Origin: Fen-1273 sp035516035
Lineage (GTDB): Bacteria > Bacteroidota > Ignavibacteria > UBA10030 > UBA6906
Length of the DNA: 30,756 nt
Direction: 5' to 3'
NCBI GenBank assembly: GCA_035516035.1
Contig: DATJAS010000119.1
Location: forward strand, 1-30,756
Position numbers and translations under genes: made by a program. The notes beneath the pieces were generated by a model, which saw only the letters and a program-made list of their open reading frames with translations, had not been told where the DNA came from and searched no databases. Position 1 is the stretch's first letter; the number at the start of each line of letters is the position of its first letter. Of the stretch, positions 23,598 through 30,756 are shown piece after piece.

Positions 23598-25568
23598 CTA
23601 TCGGACCAGCATCATCTTCTGGACCTGGGAATAGTCCCCCGCGGTCAGGCGTAGGAAATAGGTGCCCGAGCTGACGGGCCTCCCCGAGGCGTCCGTCCCT
23701 TCCCACCGGGCGGTGTGCCTTCCCGCTTCGGCGCGCCCCTGGAAGACGACGTCGATCTTCCGCCCGAGCGCGTCGTACACGATGAGCGTCACGTCCGAGC
23801 GATGGGGGAGTGCGAACGTGATGTTTGTCCCGGGGTTGAACGGGTTGGGGTAGTTCTGTTCGAGCTGGTACGCCGTGGGGAGGATTGAGTTCGCCTGGAT
23901 CACATCGCGGAGGATCCAGATGTCCGGGTCGATGCTGACAGTGTCGGGCGGATAGGGGACGTGAACGGAGACCGTCGTCGAGGCGGTGGTGAAGAAGACG
24001 GAGACCGTCGTGTCCCGCGCTGTTCCCTGGAGGCGGATATCGACCGGCATGCTGAACACGGGAGTTGCGGGGGACGTCCCGGCCTGTGACAGAGATACGA
24101 GGACACCGTACCCTCCCGCCACCGGTACCGATGTCCAGCTATACGTGTAGCGCGGGTATCCCTCCCCGTACACCCACTCGTTGAAGAAGAATCCCAGGTC
24201 CCTCCCTGAAACCGTCTCGCAGACGCTCCTGAATCCCTCCGTGGTTGCGCTCCTGTAACGGAAGCGCGGGTCAGCCACGTACGCCCTCATCGATCGGAAG
24301 AACACCGAATCGCCGAGCACATGCCGGAGCATGTGGAGTGTCCATCCCCCCTTGGAATACACATTGTTAAAATCAAACAGGCTCGCGACGGTCGAGGTGT
24401 CCTGCACGTAGAGCGTCCCCTGCGCGCTCATCGCCGCCGTCATGTCGTCGGCCATGTGGGCGTGATATGCCGCCACGCCGTATTCCCGTTCGAGAAACAC
24501 GGATTCGCTGTACGTCGCAAACCCCTCGTTCAGCCAGAGGCTTGGCCAGTTCGCGCACGTGATCAGGTCTCCGAACCAGTGGTGCGCCATCTCGTGGGCC
24601 AGCGTCAGCTCCAGGAAATCGGTGGTCGACGTCATCGTCTGGTGTTCCATCGCGCCTCCCCAGCCGAACTGGCAGTGGCCGTATTTCTCACGGATGAACG
24701 GGTAGAGGCCGTACGTGTCGGAGAATATGCGGAGCATTGTTGGCGTCTCGGCAAGCGCCCCGGGTTCCCCTCCACCCGACGTCGGCAGGACGTAGTTCAC
24801 GATCGGCATGGAATCCGTCGGGCTGTAACGGAACCAGTCGTCGAATTCCTGGAAGCTGCCCACCGCGAGCGACACGAGGTACGCGGCAATCGGGTAGCGT
24901 TCCGACCAGTGGTACGTTGTCGTCCCGTCCCCGTTGTCGCGAATGCCCGCGAGCCTGCCATTGGAACCGGCCTTGAGCCCCGTCGGGATCGTGATCTCCA
25001 TGTCCACCGAATCGGCTTTGTCACTGTTGTCGTCCTTGCACGGCCACCAGTCGCGTGCGCCATACGGCTCGCTCAGCGTCCAGATCCACGGCTCGCCGTC
25101 GGCGGAGCTGAACTCAAAGCTGCCGTAGCCCGTTGCCACAGGCACGCCCTGGTAATGCGTTTCGAGCGTGAGCGTGTCGCCGGTATGGATCTCCCTGTTG
25201 AGATTCACCTGGTATCCCTCGAGGAACTGCGCAAACTGGAGGCGCGAGCCTGCTGAAAGGACGGAGTCGATCGTCATTGTTCCGGCCAGGTCGAACTTGA
25301 CGGAGAGCGTGCTCTCTGCCGTGCAGACGACCTTTGCGTCGACGGTCCCGTTCAGGAGCTGGGGGGACTCGGAGAGAGAGAGGCGCAGGTGGTAGTACGT
25401 GACATGGATGGCGGGGTCTGTGAAATCCCCTCCCCGGAGCGGCTGGAGCAGGGCAAGTGCCCGCCCCCGGGCGCAGGTTCCCTGCAACGTCGGCCCCCCC
25501 GGGCCGGAGAACCCGGCTGCGGTGAACCCCGCATACAGGACCAAAACGGCTGCTGCGTTCCTCCACAT
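23598..25568 (-). CDS. Secreted M1-family aminopeptidase with T9SS sorting domain
   Basis: A 656-residue secreted metallopeptidase. A signal peptide occupies about residues 1-20. The M1 N-terminal beta domain leads to the exopeptidase motif GAMEH (305-309) and the zinc motif HEMAH (325-329), with third ligand E348, exactly the HExxH-x18-E spacing. A catalytic Tyr is probably in the YSKGGWTLHML region. Residues 567-656 are a Por-secretion/T9SS type A sorting domain (YQLEQNYPNPFNPGTN, then SSGTYFLRL), which is removed or anchored during export. It should release N-terminal residues from peptides outside the cell. The presence of this tail is the main taxonomic clue in the window. It is a monocistronic minus-strand gene with its own promoter and possibly a leaderless mRNA. 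Confidence 0.93.
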   Translation of the reverse strand: MWRNAAAVLVLYAGFTAAGFSGPGGPTLQGTCARGRALALLQPLRGGDFTDPAIHVTYYHLRLSLSESPQLLNGTVDAKVVCTAESTLSVKFDLAGTMTIDSVLSAGSRLQFAQFLEGYQVNLNREIHTGDTLTLETHYQGVPVATGYGSFEFSSADGEPWIWTLSEPYGARDWWPCKDDNSDKADSVDMEITIPTGLKAGSNGRLAGIRDNGDGTTTYHWSERYPIAAYLVSLAVGSFQEFDDWFRYSPTDSMPIVNYVLPTSGGGEPGALAETPTMLRIFSDTYGLYPFIREKYGHCQFGWGGAMEHQTMTSTTDFLELTLAHEMAHHWFGDLITCANWPSLWLNEGFATYSESVFLEREYGVAAYHAHMADDMTAAMSAQGTLYVQDTSTVASLFDFNNVYSKGGWTLHMLRHVLGDSVFFRSMRAYVADPRFRYRSATTEGFRSVCETVSGRDLGFFFNEWVYGEGYPRYTYSWTSVPVAGGYGVLVSLSQAGTSPATPVFSMPVDIRLQGTARDTTVSVFFTTASTTVSVHVPYPPDTVSIDPDIWILRDVIQANSILPTAYQLEQNYPNPFNPGTNITFALPHRSDVTLIVYDALGRKIDVVFQGRAEAGRHTARWEGTDASGRPVSSGTYFLRLTAGDYSQVQKMMLVR

Positions 25569-25573
25569 CCCCT

Positions 25574-25602
25574 AAGATACCATATCGGCAGGGGAGGGTC
25601 AA
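25574..25602 (-). promoter_or_regulatory. Promoter of the M1 aminopeptidase gene
   Basis: On the minus strand TTGACC (25602-25597), exactly 17 bases, TATCTT (25579-25574). Only five bases (AGGGG) separate the -10 from the ATG at 25568, so transcription would begin at or next to the start codon. Confidence 0.65.
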
Positions 25603-25615
25603 TTCGACCTCATTT

Positions 25616-25719
25616 GTCATTGCGGGCAACCCGTCCTGTCATTGCGAGCGTTTTCCGCGAAGCGCGTTCTTTGCGTCCCGCCGCAGGCGCCGATTTTGGG
25701 CGTGGCAATCTTGCTTCGC
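25616..25719 (+). repeat. REP-like palindromic repeat island E
   Basis: Left cores GTCATTGCGGGC (25616-25627) and GTCATTGCGAGC (25638-25649), an inner GCGAAGC (25657-25663), a split right core GCAATC (25705-25710) and an abutting reverse core TTGCTTCGC (25711-25719). It lies between the divergent promoters of the aminopeptidase and the oxidoreductase. Confidence 0.82.
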
Positions 25720-25739
25720 TCCTCTCCCCGATGTATCTT
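25711..25739 (+). promoter_or_regulatory. Promoter of the Gfo/Idh/MocA gene, -35 inside a repeat
   Basis: TTGCTT (25711-25716), exactly 17 bases, TATCTT (25734-25739), 29 bases before the GTG. The -35 hexamer is part of the TTGCTTCGC core of repeat island E. Confidence 0.58.
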
Positions 25740-25768
25740 GCACCCGCACGAGCAGAAACGGTGGCGCG

Positions 25769-26773
25769 GTGGCACAAAGGACCATACGGTACGGGATCAT
25801 CGGCTTCGGCAGATTCGCCGAGCGGACAATTGCGCCCGCAATCAGGCGCGCCAGAAACTCCGCTCTCGTAGCGCTCCAGAAGCGCTCGCCCGAGGCCGCG
25901 AGAAAGAAGGCGGACGAGTGTTCGATCCCCCTGGCTTTTTCGTCGGCCGAAGAGCTCGTACAACATCCGGATATCGACGCCGTGTTCATCGCCTCCGCGA
26001 ATTCGGCGCACTGCCCGGAAACGCTTACGGCCGCCGCCGCGGGAAAACATGTCCTTGTCGAGAAGCCGATGGCGCTCGATCGCCGCGAAGCCGCACGGAT
26101 GATCGAAGCCTGCCGCGAGGGGGGCGTCCGCCTGATGGTGGGGCATATGGTGCGCCTGTCGCCGCTCGTCCGCCATGCAAAGGAACTCATCCGGGCCGGG
26201 CGCGTGGGGACGGTCAAAAGCGTCCGTGCGGAGTTCATGTACGATGCGAGGATCAGCTCGCGCACCTGGCTGCTCGACCGTGCGGTGGCGGGGGGAGGAC
26301 CCGTCTATGACATCGGCGTTCACTGCATCGACACGCTGCGCTATCTCCTCGGCGGCGAGCCTGCGAACGTGGGAGGTCGGCTCTGGCCCGTTCCCACGGC
26401 AAGCGCAACGGAGGAGTCGGCGATTCTCGCGATGACATTTCCCGGCGGCATCCTGGCGTCCGTGGAATGTTCGTTCACCGCTCCCTTCAGGAGGGTGATG
26501 CTCGAGGTTATCGGAACGGACGGCATCATCACCGTTCCGGAATTCACCGCCAGCGATCACCGCGGCCGCGTCGTCCTCACGCGCGGCAAGGCCGACAGGC
26601 CCCTTGCCCCCGAAGTCGAGGAGATTGACGTCCCCAACCTGTACGTCGAAGAAATCTCGATGTTTACCGACTGGCTGCTGGGGGGCGCCGAGCCGGAAAT
26701 CAACGGCGCCAACGGACTGTCGAACCAGATCGTCCTGGACAGTGCGCTCTCAATCGAAAAGGAGAAGCCATGA
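25769..26773 (+). CDS. Gfo/Idh/MocA-family oxidoreductase
   Basis: A 334-residue NAD(P)-dependent dehydrogenase from GTG 25769. The Rossmann motif is GFGRFA (12-17, GxGxxA), the strand-loop signature EKP is at 98-100 with its catalytic-type lysine, and the C-terminal domain carries GGGPVYDIGVHCID with D181 and H185, the usual proton-transfer pair. The family oxidises or epimerises sugars, inositols and related polyols; the substrate cannot be told here and no sugar transporter or isomerase is nearby. Its stop overlaps the start of a small membrane protein (ATGA). The gene has its own promoter next to a repeat. Confidence 0.9.
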   Translation: MAQRTIRYGIIGFGRFAERTIAPAIRRARNSALVALQKRSPEAARKKADECSIPLAFSSAEELVQHPDIDAVFIASANSAHCPETLTAAAAGKHVLVEKPMALDRREAARMIEACREGGVRLMVGHMVRLSPLVRHAKELIRAGRVGTVKSVRAEFMYDARISSRTWLLDRAVAGGGPVYDIGVHCIDTLRYLLGGEPANVGGRLWPVPTASATEESAILAMTFPGGILASVECSFTAPFRRVMLEVIGTDGIITVPEFTASDHRGRVVLTRGKADRPLAPEVEEIDVPNLYVEEISMFTDWLLGGAEPEINGANGLSNQIVLDSALSIEKEKP

Positions 26774-27336
26774 AAAAGATCTTCCTGGCCGGCATCGCCG
26801 GCGGCCTGCTCATGTTCATCTGGAGCACGATCGCGTGGGTCGCCATCCCTCTTCACACCTCTACCATCTTCTCCATGGCGAACGAGGACTCAGTCCTGGC
26901 GGTGATGAAAAGCGCCATGGACAGGAAAGGCGTGTACATGTTCCCCGCCAGACCGACGGCGGGAGGGGATGCCGCGATGGAGACCTGGAAAAAGAAGTTC
27001 AGCCAGGGGCCGGTCGGGATGGTGATCTATTCTCCCGGGGAACGGGACCTGACGAAGGAGTTTCTGACGCAGGCAGGAATCGGCATAGTCGACTACATCC
27101 TCGTGGCGATGCTGGCGGCATGGCTCCTTTCGAGGTGCACTGCTGCCAGAGCCGGGTATTTTGCGCGCGTCATGTTCTGCGGGATGATCGGCGTAATCAT
27201 CTGCCTCTTTGTCCACGTGTTTAACTGGACGTGGATGTACCCCGGCGACTACACGACGGGATGGATCCTTGACACGCTCGTGGCCTGGGTCGCAGGGGGT
27301 ATGGGGATCGCATTCTTCGTGAAAGCGCCCGCCTGA
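26770..27336 (+). CDS. Hypothetical membrane protein with four predicted helices
   Basis: A 188-residue protein I do not recognise. Predicted membrane helices are at about residues 5-25, 103-121, 130-151 and 163-184. Between the first and second lies a soluble loop of about 75 residues (FSMANEDSVLAVMKSAM, then VYMFPARP, and METWKKKF) that would be periplasmic if the N-terminus is inside. The last helices contain an HVFNWTWMYP segment and a conserved-looking GWILDTLVAWVAGG. Its ATG overlaps the oxidoreductase stop by 4 bases, so it is translated with it, although no functional link is evident. A strong hairpin follows its stop. The ORF has no frameshift and a normal base composition, so I take it as real. 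Confidence 0.75.
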   Translation: MKKIFLAGIAGGLLMFIWSTIAWVAIPLHTSTIFSMANEDSVLAVMKSAMDRKGVYMFPARPTAGGDAAMETWKKKFSQGPVGMVIYSPGERDLTKEFLTQAGIGIVDYILVAMLAAWLLSRCTAARAGYFARVMFCGMIGVIICLFVHVFNWTWMYPGDYTTGWILDTLVAWVAGGMGIAFFVKAPA

Positions 27337-27355
27337 GGGAGAGGGAATCCGAACG

Positions 27356-27387
27356 GGGCTCCGGTCCGCTCCTGCGGGCCGGGGCCC
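27356..27387. terminator. Bidirectional terminator-like hairpin between convergent genes
   Basis: A 14-bp stem, GGGCTCCGGTCCGC (27356-27369) with GCGGGCCGGGGCCC (27374-27387), containing two G-T wobbles and a TCCT loop. It lies between the end of the membrane protein gene and the end of prfC. No T tract follows on either strand. Confidence 0.6.
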
Positions 27388-27420
27388 TGTCGTTGCCGAG
27401 TGTGACAGCCGATCCCGTTG

Positions 27421-29142
27421 CTACCGGGGGCGGCCGTTGGATGAGCCGTTCTCGAAGGGGAGTTCGCCGAGCTGTATCGCCGGGTGCTTCTCGGTGAAAT
27501 AGCTGAGGGCCCAGTCGCCGGGGAAGAGGATCACCGCCTGGCCGCGCGCATCGTCGGCCAGCACCGCGCCCGTGGGGAGGACGCCGGGTGTGACCAGCGA
27601 GGGATCGGTCGAGGGATGGACCCAGCGGACAAATTTCCATTCCGTCGTGTCCAGCCGCGCTTCCGCGCCGTATTCATTCGCCAGGCGGTACTGGAACACC
27701 TCGAACTGGAGCGGGCCCACCGCGGCAAGGATAGGGACCTGCTGTGCGGCGTTCCGGGGGTGGAAACCCTGGACGACTCCCTCCTGCAGAAGTTGATCGA
27801 GGCCTTCGCGGAACCTCTTGAACTTCGCCGGGTTCGGGTTGTTCAGTATGGCGAAGCACTCCGGCGGAAAACGGGGGATCTCGTCGTAGACGATCGAGCC
27901 GTCCTCCGTGAGCGTGTCGCCGATGCCCAGGAGCGATTGACCGACAAATCCCACGATGTCCCCCGGGTACGCCTCGTCGACCGTCTCCCTCTCCCTCCCG
28001 AAAAGCTTCGCCGCGTTGGAGAGCCGTATGCTCTTGCCCGACTGGACGTGGAGCGCCGTCATATCGCGCGAGAACTTCCCCGAGCAGACGCGGAGGAACG
28101 CGATCCGGTCCCTGTGGCGGGGATCCATGTTCGCCTGGATCTTGAATATGAATCCGGAAAACTTCTCCTGCTCCACCGGCACGACGGCCCCGCGGCTCAT
28201 CCGGGGCCCCGGGGGCTCCGCATGCGCGAGGAATCCGTCCAGCAAAAGCTGGACGCCGAAGTTGTTCCGGGCGCTGCCGAAAAACACGGGCGTGGTCTTC
28301 CCCGCGAGGACGTCGTCGGGGTGAAACGTGTTTCCCGCGAGATCCAGCATCTCAAGCTCCTCGCTCACCCTGCGGAAATTCTCCTCGTCGAGCCGCTCGC
28401 GGACCAGCGGATCGGCGAGCGTGGCAATTTCCACGGGTGCCCTGTATGCCCCACCCGCGCCAAGCTCGAACAGGTGCACCTGGCGAGCGAGCCGGTCGAA
28501 GAGGCCCCGGAAGTTGTATCCTGTCCCGAGCGGCCAGTTCATGGGAAATGCGCCGATTCCGAGCACGTGCTCCAGCTCGTCGACCAGCTCGAGCGGGTCT
28601 CTCGTGGGTCGGTCGAGCTTGTTCATGAACGTGAAGATCGGGATGTTCCTCCTGCGGCAGACGGCAAAGAGCTTGCGGGTCTGTGACTCGATCCCCTTGG
28701 CCGCGTCGATCACCATGACGACCGCGTCCACCGCGGTCAGGACCCTGTACGTATCCTCGGAAAAATCCTGGTGCCCCGGCGTGTCGAGGAGATTGATCCT
28801 GAACCCGTTGTAGTCGAACTGCAGCACCGTGGAGCTGATGGAGATCCCCCGCTTGCGCTCAAGCTCCATCCAGTCGGACGTGGATTGGCGCTGGTTCTTC
28901 CGCGCCGTGACAGATCCCGCAAGCTGGACGGCTCCGCCGTAGAGAAGGAACTTCTCCGTGAGCGTGGTCTTGCCCGCGTCGGGGTGCGAGATGATGGCGA
29001 ACGTTCTCCGGCGCGCAATTTCTTCCCGAATGCCCAGCTCGTAGTCTCCGAATGTGACAGCTCTTAATATACGGAAAAATTGGAGCCCGTGCAGAATGAG
29101 GGGGTTTGACTTTCTCTCCGTCAGTCCATAGTTTGCGACCAC
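27421..29142 (-). CDS. prfC: Peptide chain release factor 3
   Basis: A GTPase that removes RF1/RF2 from the ribosome after termination. The G1 motif is SHPDAGKTT, followed by the switch region (KRGISIS), G3 in LLDTPGHQDFSEDTYR, and G4 NKLD in TFMNKLDR, then the RF3-specific middle (FFGSARNNFGVQLLLDGF, KIQANMDPRHRDRIAF) and C-terminal domain (EEAYPGD-like DEAYPGDIVG, VGPLQFEVF). The coordinates give 573 residues from GTG 29142, which has a GGAGGGG-like site upstream, but this is about 35 residues longer at the N-terminus than the family, which begins near REEIARRRTFAI. No ATG, GTG or TTG lies between the two points; only CTG or ATT near 29037 would give a normal length. Confidence 0.94.
   Translation of the reverse strand: MVANYGLTERKSNPLILHGLQFFRILRAVTFGDYELGIREEIARRRTFAIISHPDAGKTTLTEKFLLYGGAVQLAGSVTARKNQRQSTSDWMELERKRGISISSTVLQFDYNGFRINLLDTPGHQDFSEDTYRVLTAVDAVVMVIDAAKGIESQTRKLFAVCRRRNIPIFTFMNKLDRPTRDPLELVDELEHVLGIGAFPMNWPLGTGYNFRGLFDRLARQVHLFELGAGGAYRAPVEIATLADPLVRERLDEENFRRVSEELEMLDLAGNTFHPDDVLAGKTTPVFFGSARNNFGVQLLLDGFLAHAEPPGPRMSRGAVVPVEQEKFSGFIFKIQANMDPRHRDRIAFLRVCSGKFSRDMTALHVQSGKSIRLSNAAKLFGRERETVDEAYPGDIVGFVGQSLLGIGDTLTEDGSIVYDEIPRFPPECFAILNNPNPAKFKRFREGLDQLLQEGVVQGFHPRNAAQQVPILAAVGPLQFEVFQYRLANEYGAEARLDTTEWKFVRWVHPSTDPSLVTPGVLPTGAVLADDARGQAVILFPGDWALSYFTEKHPAIQLGELPFENGSSNGRPR
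29066..29094 (-). promoter_or_regulatory. Possible prfC promoter
   Basis: On the minus strand CTGCAC (29094-29089), 17 bases, TATATT (29071-29066). If used, the transcript would start after the GTG at 29142 and translation would need a CTG or ATT start near 29037. The -35 is weak. Confidence 0.33.
29106..29134 (+). promoter_or_regulatory. Putative promoter of the histidine kinase gene
   Basis: TTGACT (29106-29111), 17 bases, TAGTTT (29129-29134), 40 bases before GTG 29175. It overlaps the extended prfC reading frame on the other strand. Confidence 0.48.
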
Positions 29143-29174
29143 TTGATCTGCCCCTCCACACTCGATCTGATCCC

Positions 29175-30746
29175 GTGAAAAAGCCCCGGACCGTCCGCGG
29201 CGTCACACTCATCCTACTCCTGCTCTTCCTCCTCCCGCTGCTGGTCTTTACCGCGTTTGAGATTGCGCGGCTCACCGCGGGAGAGTCGGCCATCGAGGAT
29301 ATCTACAACAGGCAGCTTGACGTCGTACTCTTCTCCGTTAACGAATTTGCCTGGGACGTAGTGAACACCTGGGCTGGTTCCGTGCAGCGCGCATGGGAGC
29401 CTTCCCCGTCGGGAGGAACATTCACTCCCGGGTTCGCGCGCAAATTCCTCTCAATGAACACGTCGATCGATGCGCTGTTTCTTGCTGACACAACGGGAGT
29501 GAACATCAGCGCCGTGGCGACCTCCGGCGTGGACGACCGCCGCGCGCGCTCCTCGCTCGGGGAGGTCCTCCACGGGGGGAGACCCGCCATCGAGCGTCTG
29601 CTCTCGCTCGGCCGCCAGAACTACCGGAAAATCGAGCCCCTCGTGCCGGCACGCGCGGCGGGAGAGGAGCGGGGAGTGGTCCTCCTGTTCGTCCTCAGGA
29701 GCGAGACGGGGATAGCCGCCCTTGGGGGCATACGGTTGAGAGAAGAGGGGTTCGTCCAGGACGTTCTCGGTGAACGGATGCGCGTGGCTGCGGCCGGCGA
29801 GTACGTGCTCAGCGCGCTCAGGCACGCCGACGGAAGCCGGGTCTTTACGACGGACGACAGCGTTGCGGCCGGCCCGGAGCTGACCCGCCAGCTCTGGCTC
29901 TTCCCGGATCTTTCTGTCGGCGTCCGGCTCCGGGGCGAATCGGTGCGCGCCGCTGCACGCGAGCGCTCGCACCGTGATCTGGGGACGCTGATCGTCCTTG
30001 ACGCGCTCCTCCTGACGGGCGTGCTTGTCGTCTACTGGAGCGTCCGCAGGGAGATGGAATTCGTGCGGCTCAAGTCCGATTTTGTCTCAAGCGTCTCTCA
30101 CGACCTCAGGACTCCGCTGGCGCTCATCCGGATGTATGCCGAGACACTTGAGATGGGCCGGCTGCGGGGGGAGGTGAAAAAGCGGGAATACTACGCCACG
30201 ATCGTCAAGGAAACTGAACGGCTCACACGGCTTGTGAACAACCTGCTCAATTTTTCGAGGATGGAAGCGGGGCGGAAGCCGTACACGCTGGTCCCGACCG
30301 ACATCAATGCCGTCGTCAAGGAAGTGATGTCATCATTCGCTCCCCATATGGCGGGGAGAGGCCTCTCGCCTGTCCTCGTGCTTGATGCCGGCCTTCCCCG
30401 CGCCAGGGCGGACGGGGAGGCGGTGCAGGAGGCGCTGTTCAACATCCTTGACAACGCCCTGAAGTACGGCGCCGACGGGAAATACCTTCGTGTGGCGACG
30501 GGAAAGAGGCCGAAAGGGGAGATCTGGATATCCGTCGAGGACCACGGCAAGGGAATCCCCCGCGAGTACCAGGAGAAGATATTCGAGACGTTCTTCAGGG
30601 TGCCTTCGCACGCCAACGGAGCGTCCACCGGGAGCGGGCTCGGCCTCGCCATTGCCAGCCACATCATGGAAGCCCACGGGGGGAGCATCGAGCTGAAGAG
30701 CGCGCCCGGCGCAGGGAGCACATTCACACTGGTCTTTCCGCCATGA
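29175..30746 (+). CDS. Membrane sensor histidine kinase
   Basis: About 523 residues from GTG 29175; an earlier in-frame TTG at 29106 falls on the promoter and adds a non-hydrophobic leader. The first membrane helix is about residues 9-28 and the second about 275-292 (LIVLDALLLTGVLVVYWS), enclosing an extracytoplasmic sensor of about 240 residues that I cannot assign. The kinase core is complete: the H-box FVSSVSHDLRTPLALIR with phosphorylated H309, N-box FNILDNALKYG, G1 box EDHGKGIP, F-box FETFFRVP and G2 box GSGLGLAIASH. It should phosphorylate the response regulator whose start codon overlaps its stop (ATGA). No HAMP domain is apparent between the second helix and the H-box. Confidence 0.92.
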   Translation: MKKPRTVRGVTLILLLLFLLPLLVFTAFEIARLTAGESAIEDIYNRQLDVVLFSVNEFAWDVVNTWAGSVQRAWEPSPSGGTFTPGFARKFLSMNTSIDALFLADTTGVNISAVATSGVDDRRARSSLGEVLHGGRPAIERLLSLGRQNYRKIEPLVPARAAGEERGVVLLFVLRSETGIAALGGIRLREEGFVQDVLGERMRVAAAGEYVLSALRHADGSRVFTTDDSVAAGPELTRQLWLFPDLSVGVRLRGESVRAAARERSHRDLGTLIVLDALLLTGVLVVYWSVRREMEFVRLKSDFVSSVSHDLRTPLALIRMYAETLEMGRLRGEVKKREYYATIVKETERLTRLVNNLLNFSRMEAGRKPYTLVPTDINAVVKEVMSSFAPHMAGRGLSPVLVLDAGLPRARADGEAVQEALFNILDNALKYGADGKYLRVATGKRPKGEIWISVEDHGKGIPREYQEKIFETFFRVPSHANGASTGSGLGLAIASHIMEAHGGSIELKSAPGAGSTFTLVFPP

Positions 30747-30756
30747 GCAATATACT
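30743..30756 (+). CDS. Start of a probable response regulator gene (cut by window end)
   Basis: ATG at 30743 overlaps the kinase stop by 4 bases and reads Met-Ser-Asn-Ile-(Leu) before the window ends. Many receiver domains begin this way, and kinase genes are normally followed by their regulator, so this is the likely partner. Only four full codons are visible. Confidence 0.45.

Overview
The window is GC-rich, densely packed bacterial chromosome. Almost all genes are on the plus strand, often overlap by 4 bases, and no gap reaches 300 bases. The best lineage clue is the M1 aminopeptidase on the minus strand (23598-25568). It ends in a type IX secretion (T9SS) sorting domain with the QNYPNPFNP motif, which points to the FCB superphylum; an Ignavibacteria/Chlorobi-like Bacteroidota relative is my best guess. 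Promoters look sigma70-like (TTGNNN, 17-18 bases, TATATT/TATCTT/TACATT), and several genes have GGAGG-type ribosome sites. I see no phage, insertion sequence, CRISPR array, tRNA or rRNA.

Layout. 154-2561: a threonine-dehydrogenase-like SDR and a secreted M28 peptidase, overlapping. 2650-6684: thioredoxin, then RmuC and the glycogen branching enzyme. 6772-10081: a three-gene operon of a CarH/LitR-type B12 photoreceptor repressor, a class I photolyase and a YfcH-like SDR, all overlapping by 4 bases. 10195-14164: a biotin-dependent acyl-CoA carboxyltransferase, a small biotin carrier, methylmalonyl-CoA epimerase and an AspT/YidE-family transporter. 14228-15921: UppP and a degenerate response-regulator-like protein. 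16165-17492: queE and queC of 7-deazaguanine synthesis. 17701-21219: class I fumarase, an acyl-CoA synthetase-like enzyme and a DUF2007 protein. 21288-23480: an FKBP lipoprotein, a HEAT/transglutaminase-like protein and ferritin. 23598-25568 (minus): secreted M1 aminopeptidase. 25769-27336: a Gfo/Idh/MocA oxidoreductase and an unknown membrane protein. 27421-29142 (minus): peptide release factor 3. 29175-30746: a sensor histidine kinase, with the first codons of a probable response regulator at the right edge.

How genes work together. The photoreceptor probably represses its own operon in the dark and releases photolyase expression in light. The carboxyltransferase, carrier and epimerase connect propionyl-CoA or methylmalonyl-CoA to succinyl-CoA, and the translationally coupled transporter may move a C4 dicarboxylate. 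QueE and QueC are consecutive-pathway enzymes towards preQ0.

Most genes are ordinary housekeeping. The unexplained structure is mainly non-coding: a REP-like palindromic repeat family (core GTCATTGCGAGC ... GCGAAGCAATC) in five intergenic islands between 15946 and 25719; a tandem triplet of about 38-bp hairpin units with a compensatory base-pair change at 21982-22080; and an operator-like cluster of inverted repeats around the photoreceptor promoter. Protein oddities are a photoreceptor lacking the His next to its Trp cap and a receiver domain with Asp replaced by Glu. I did not find a clearly new multi-gene system; these are the best leads.
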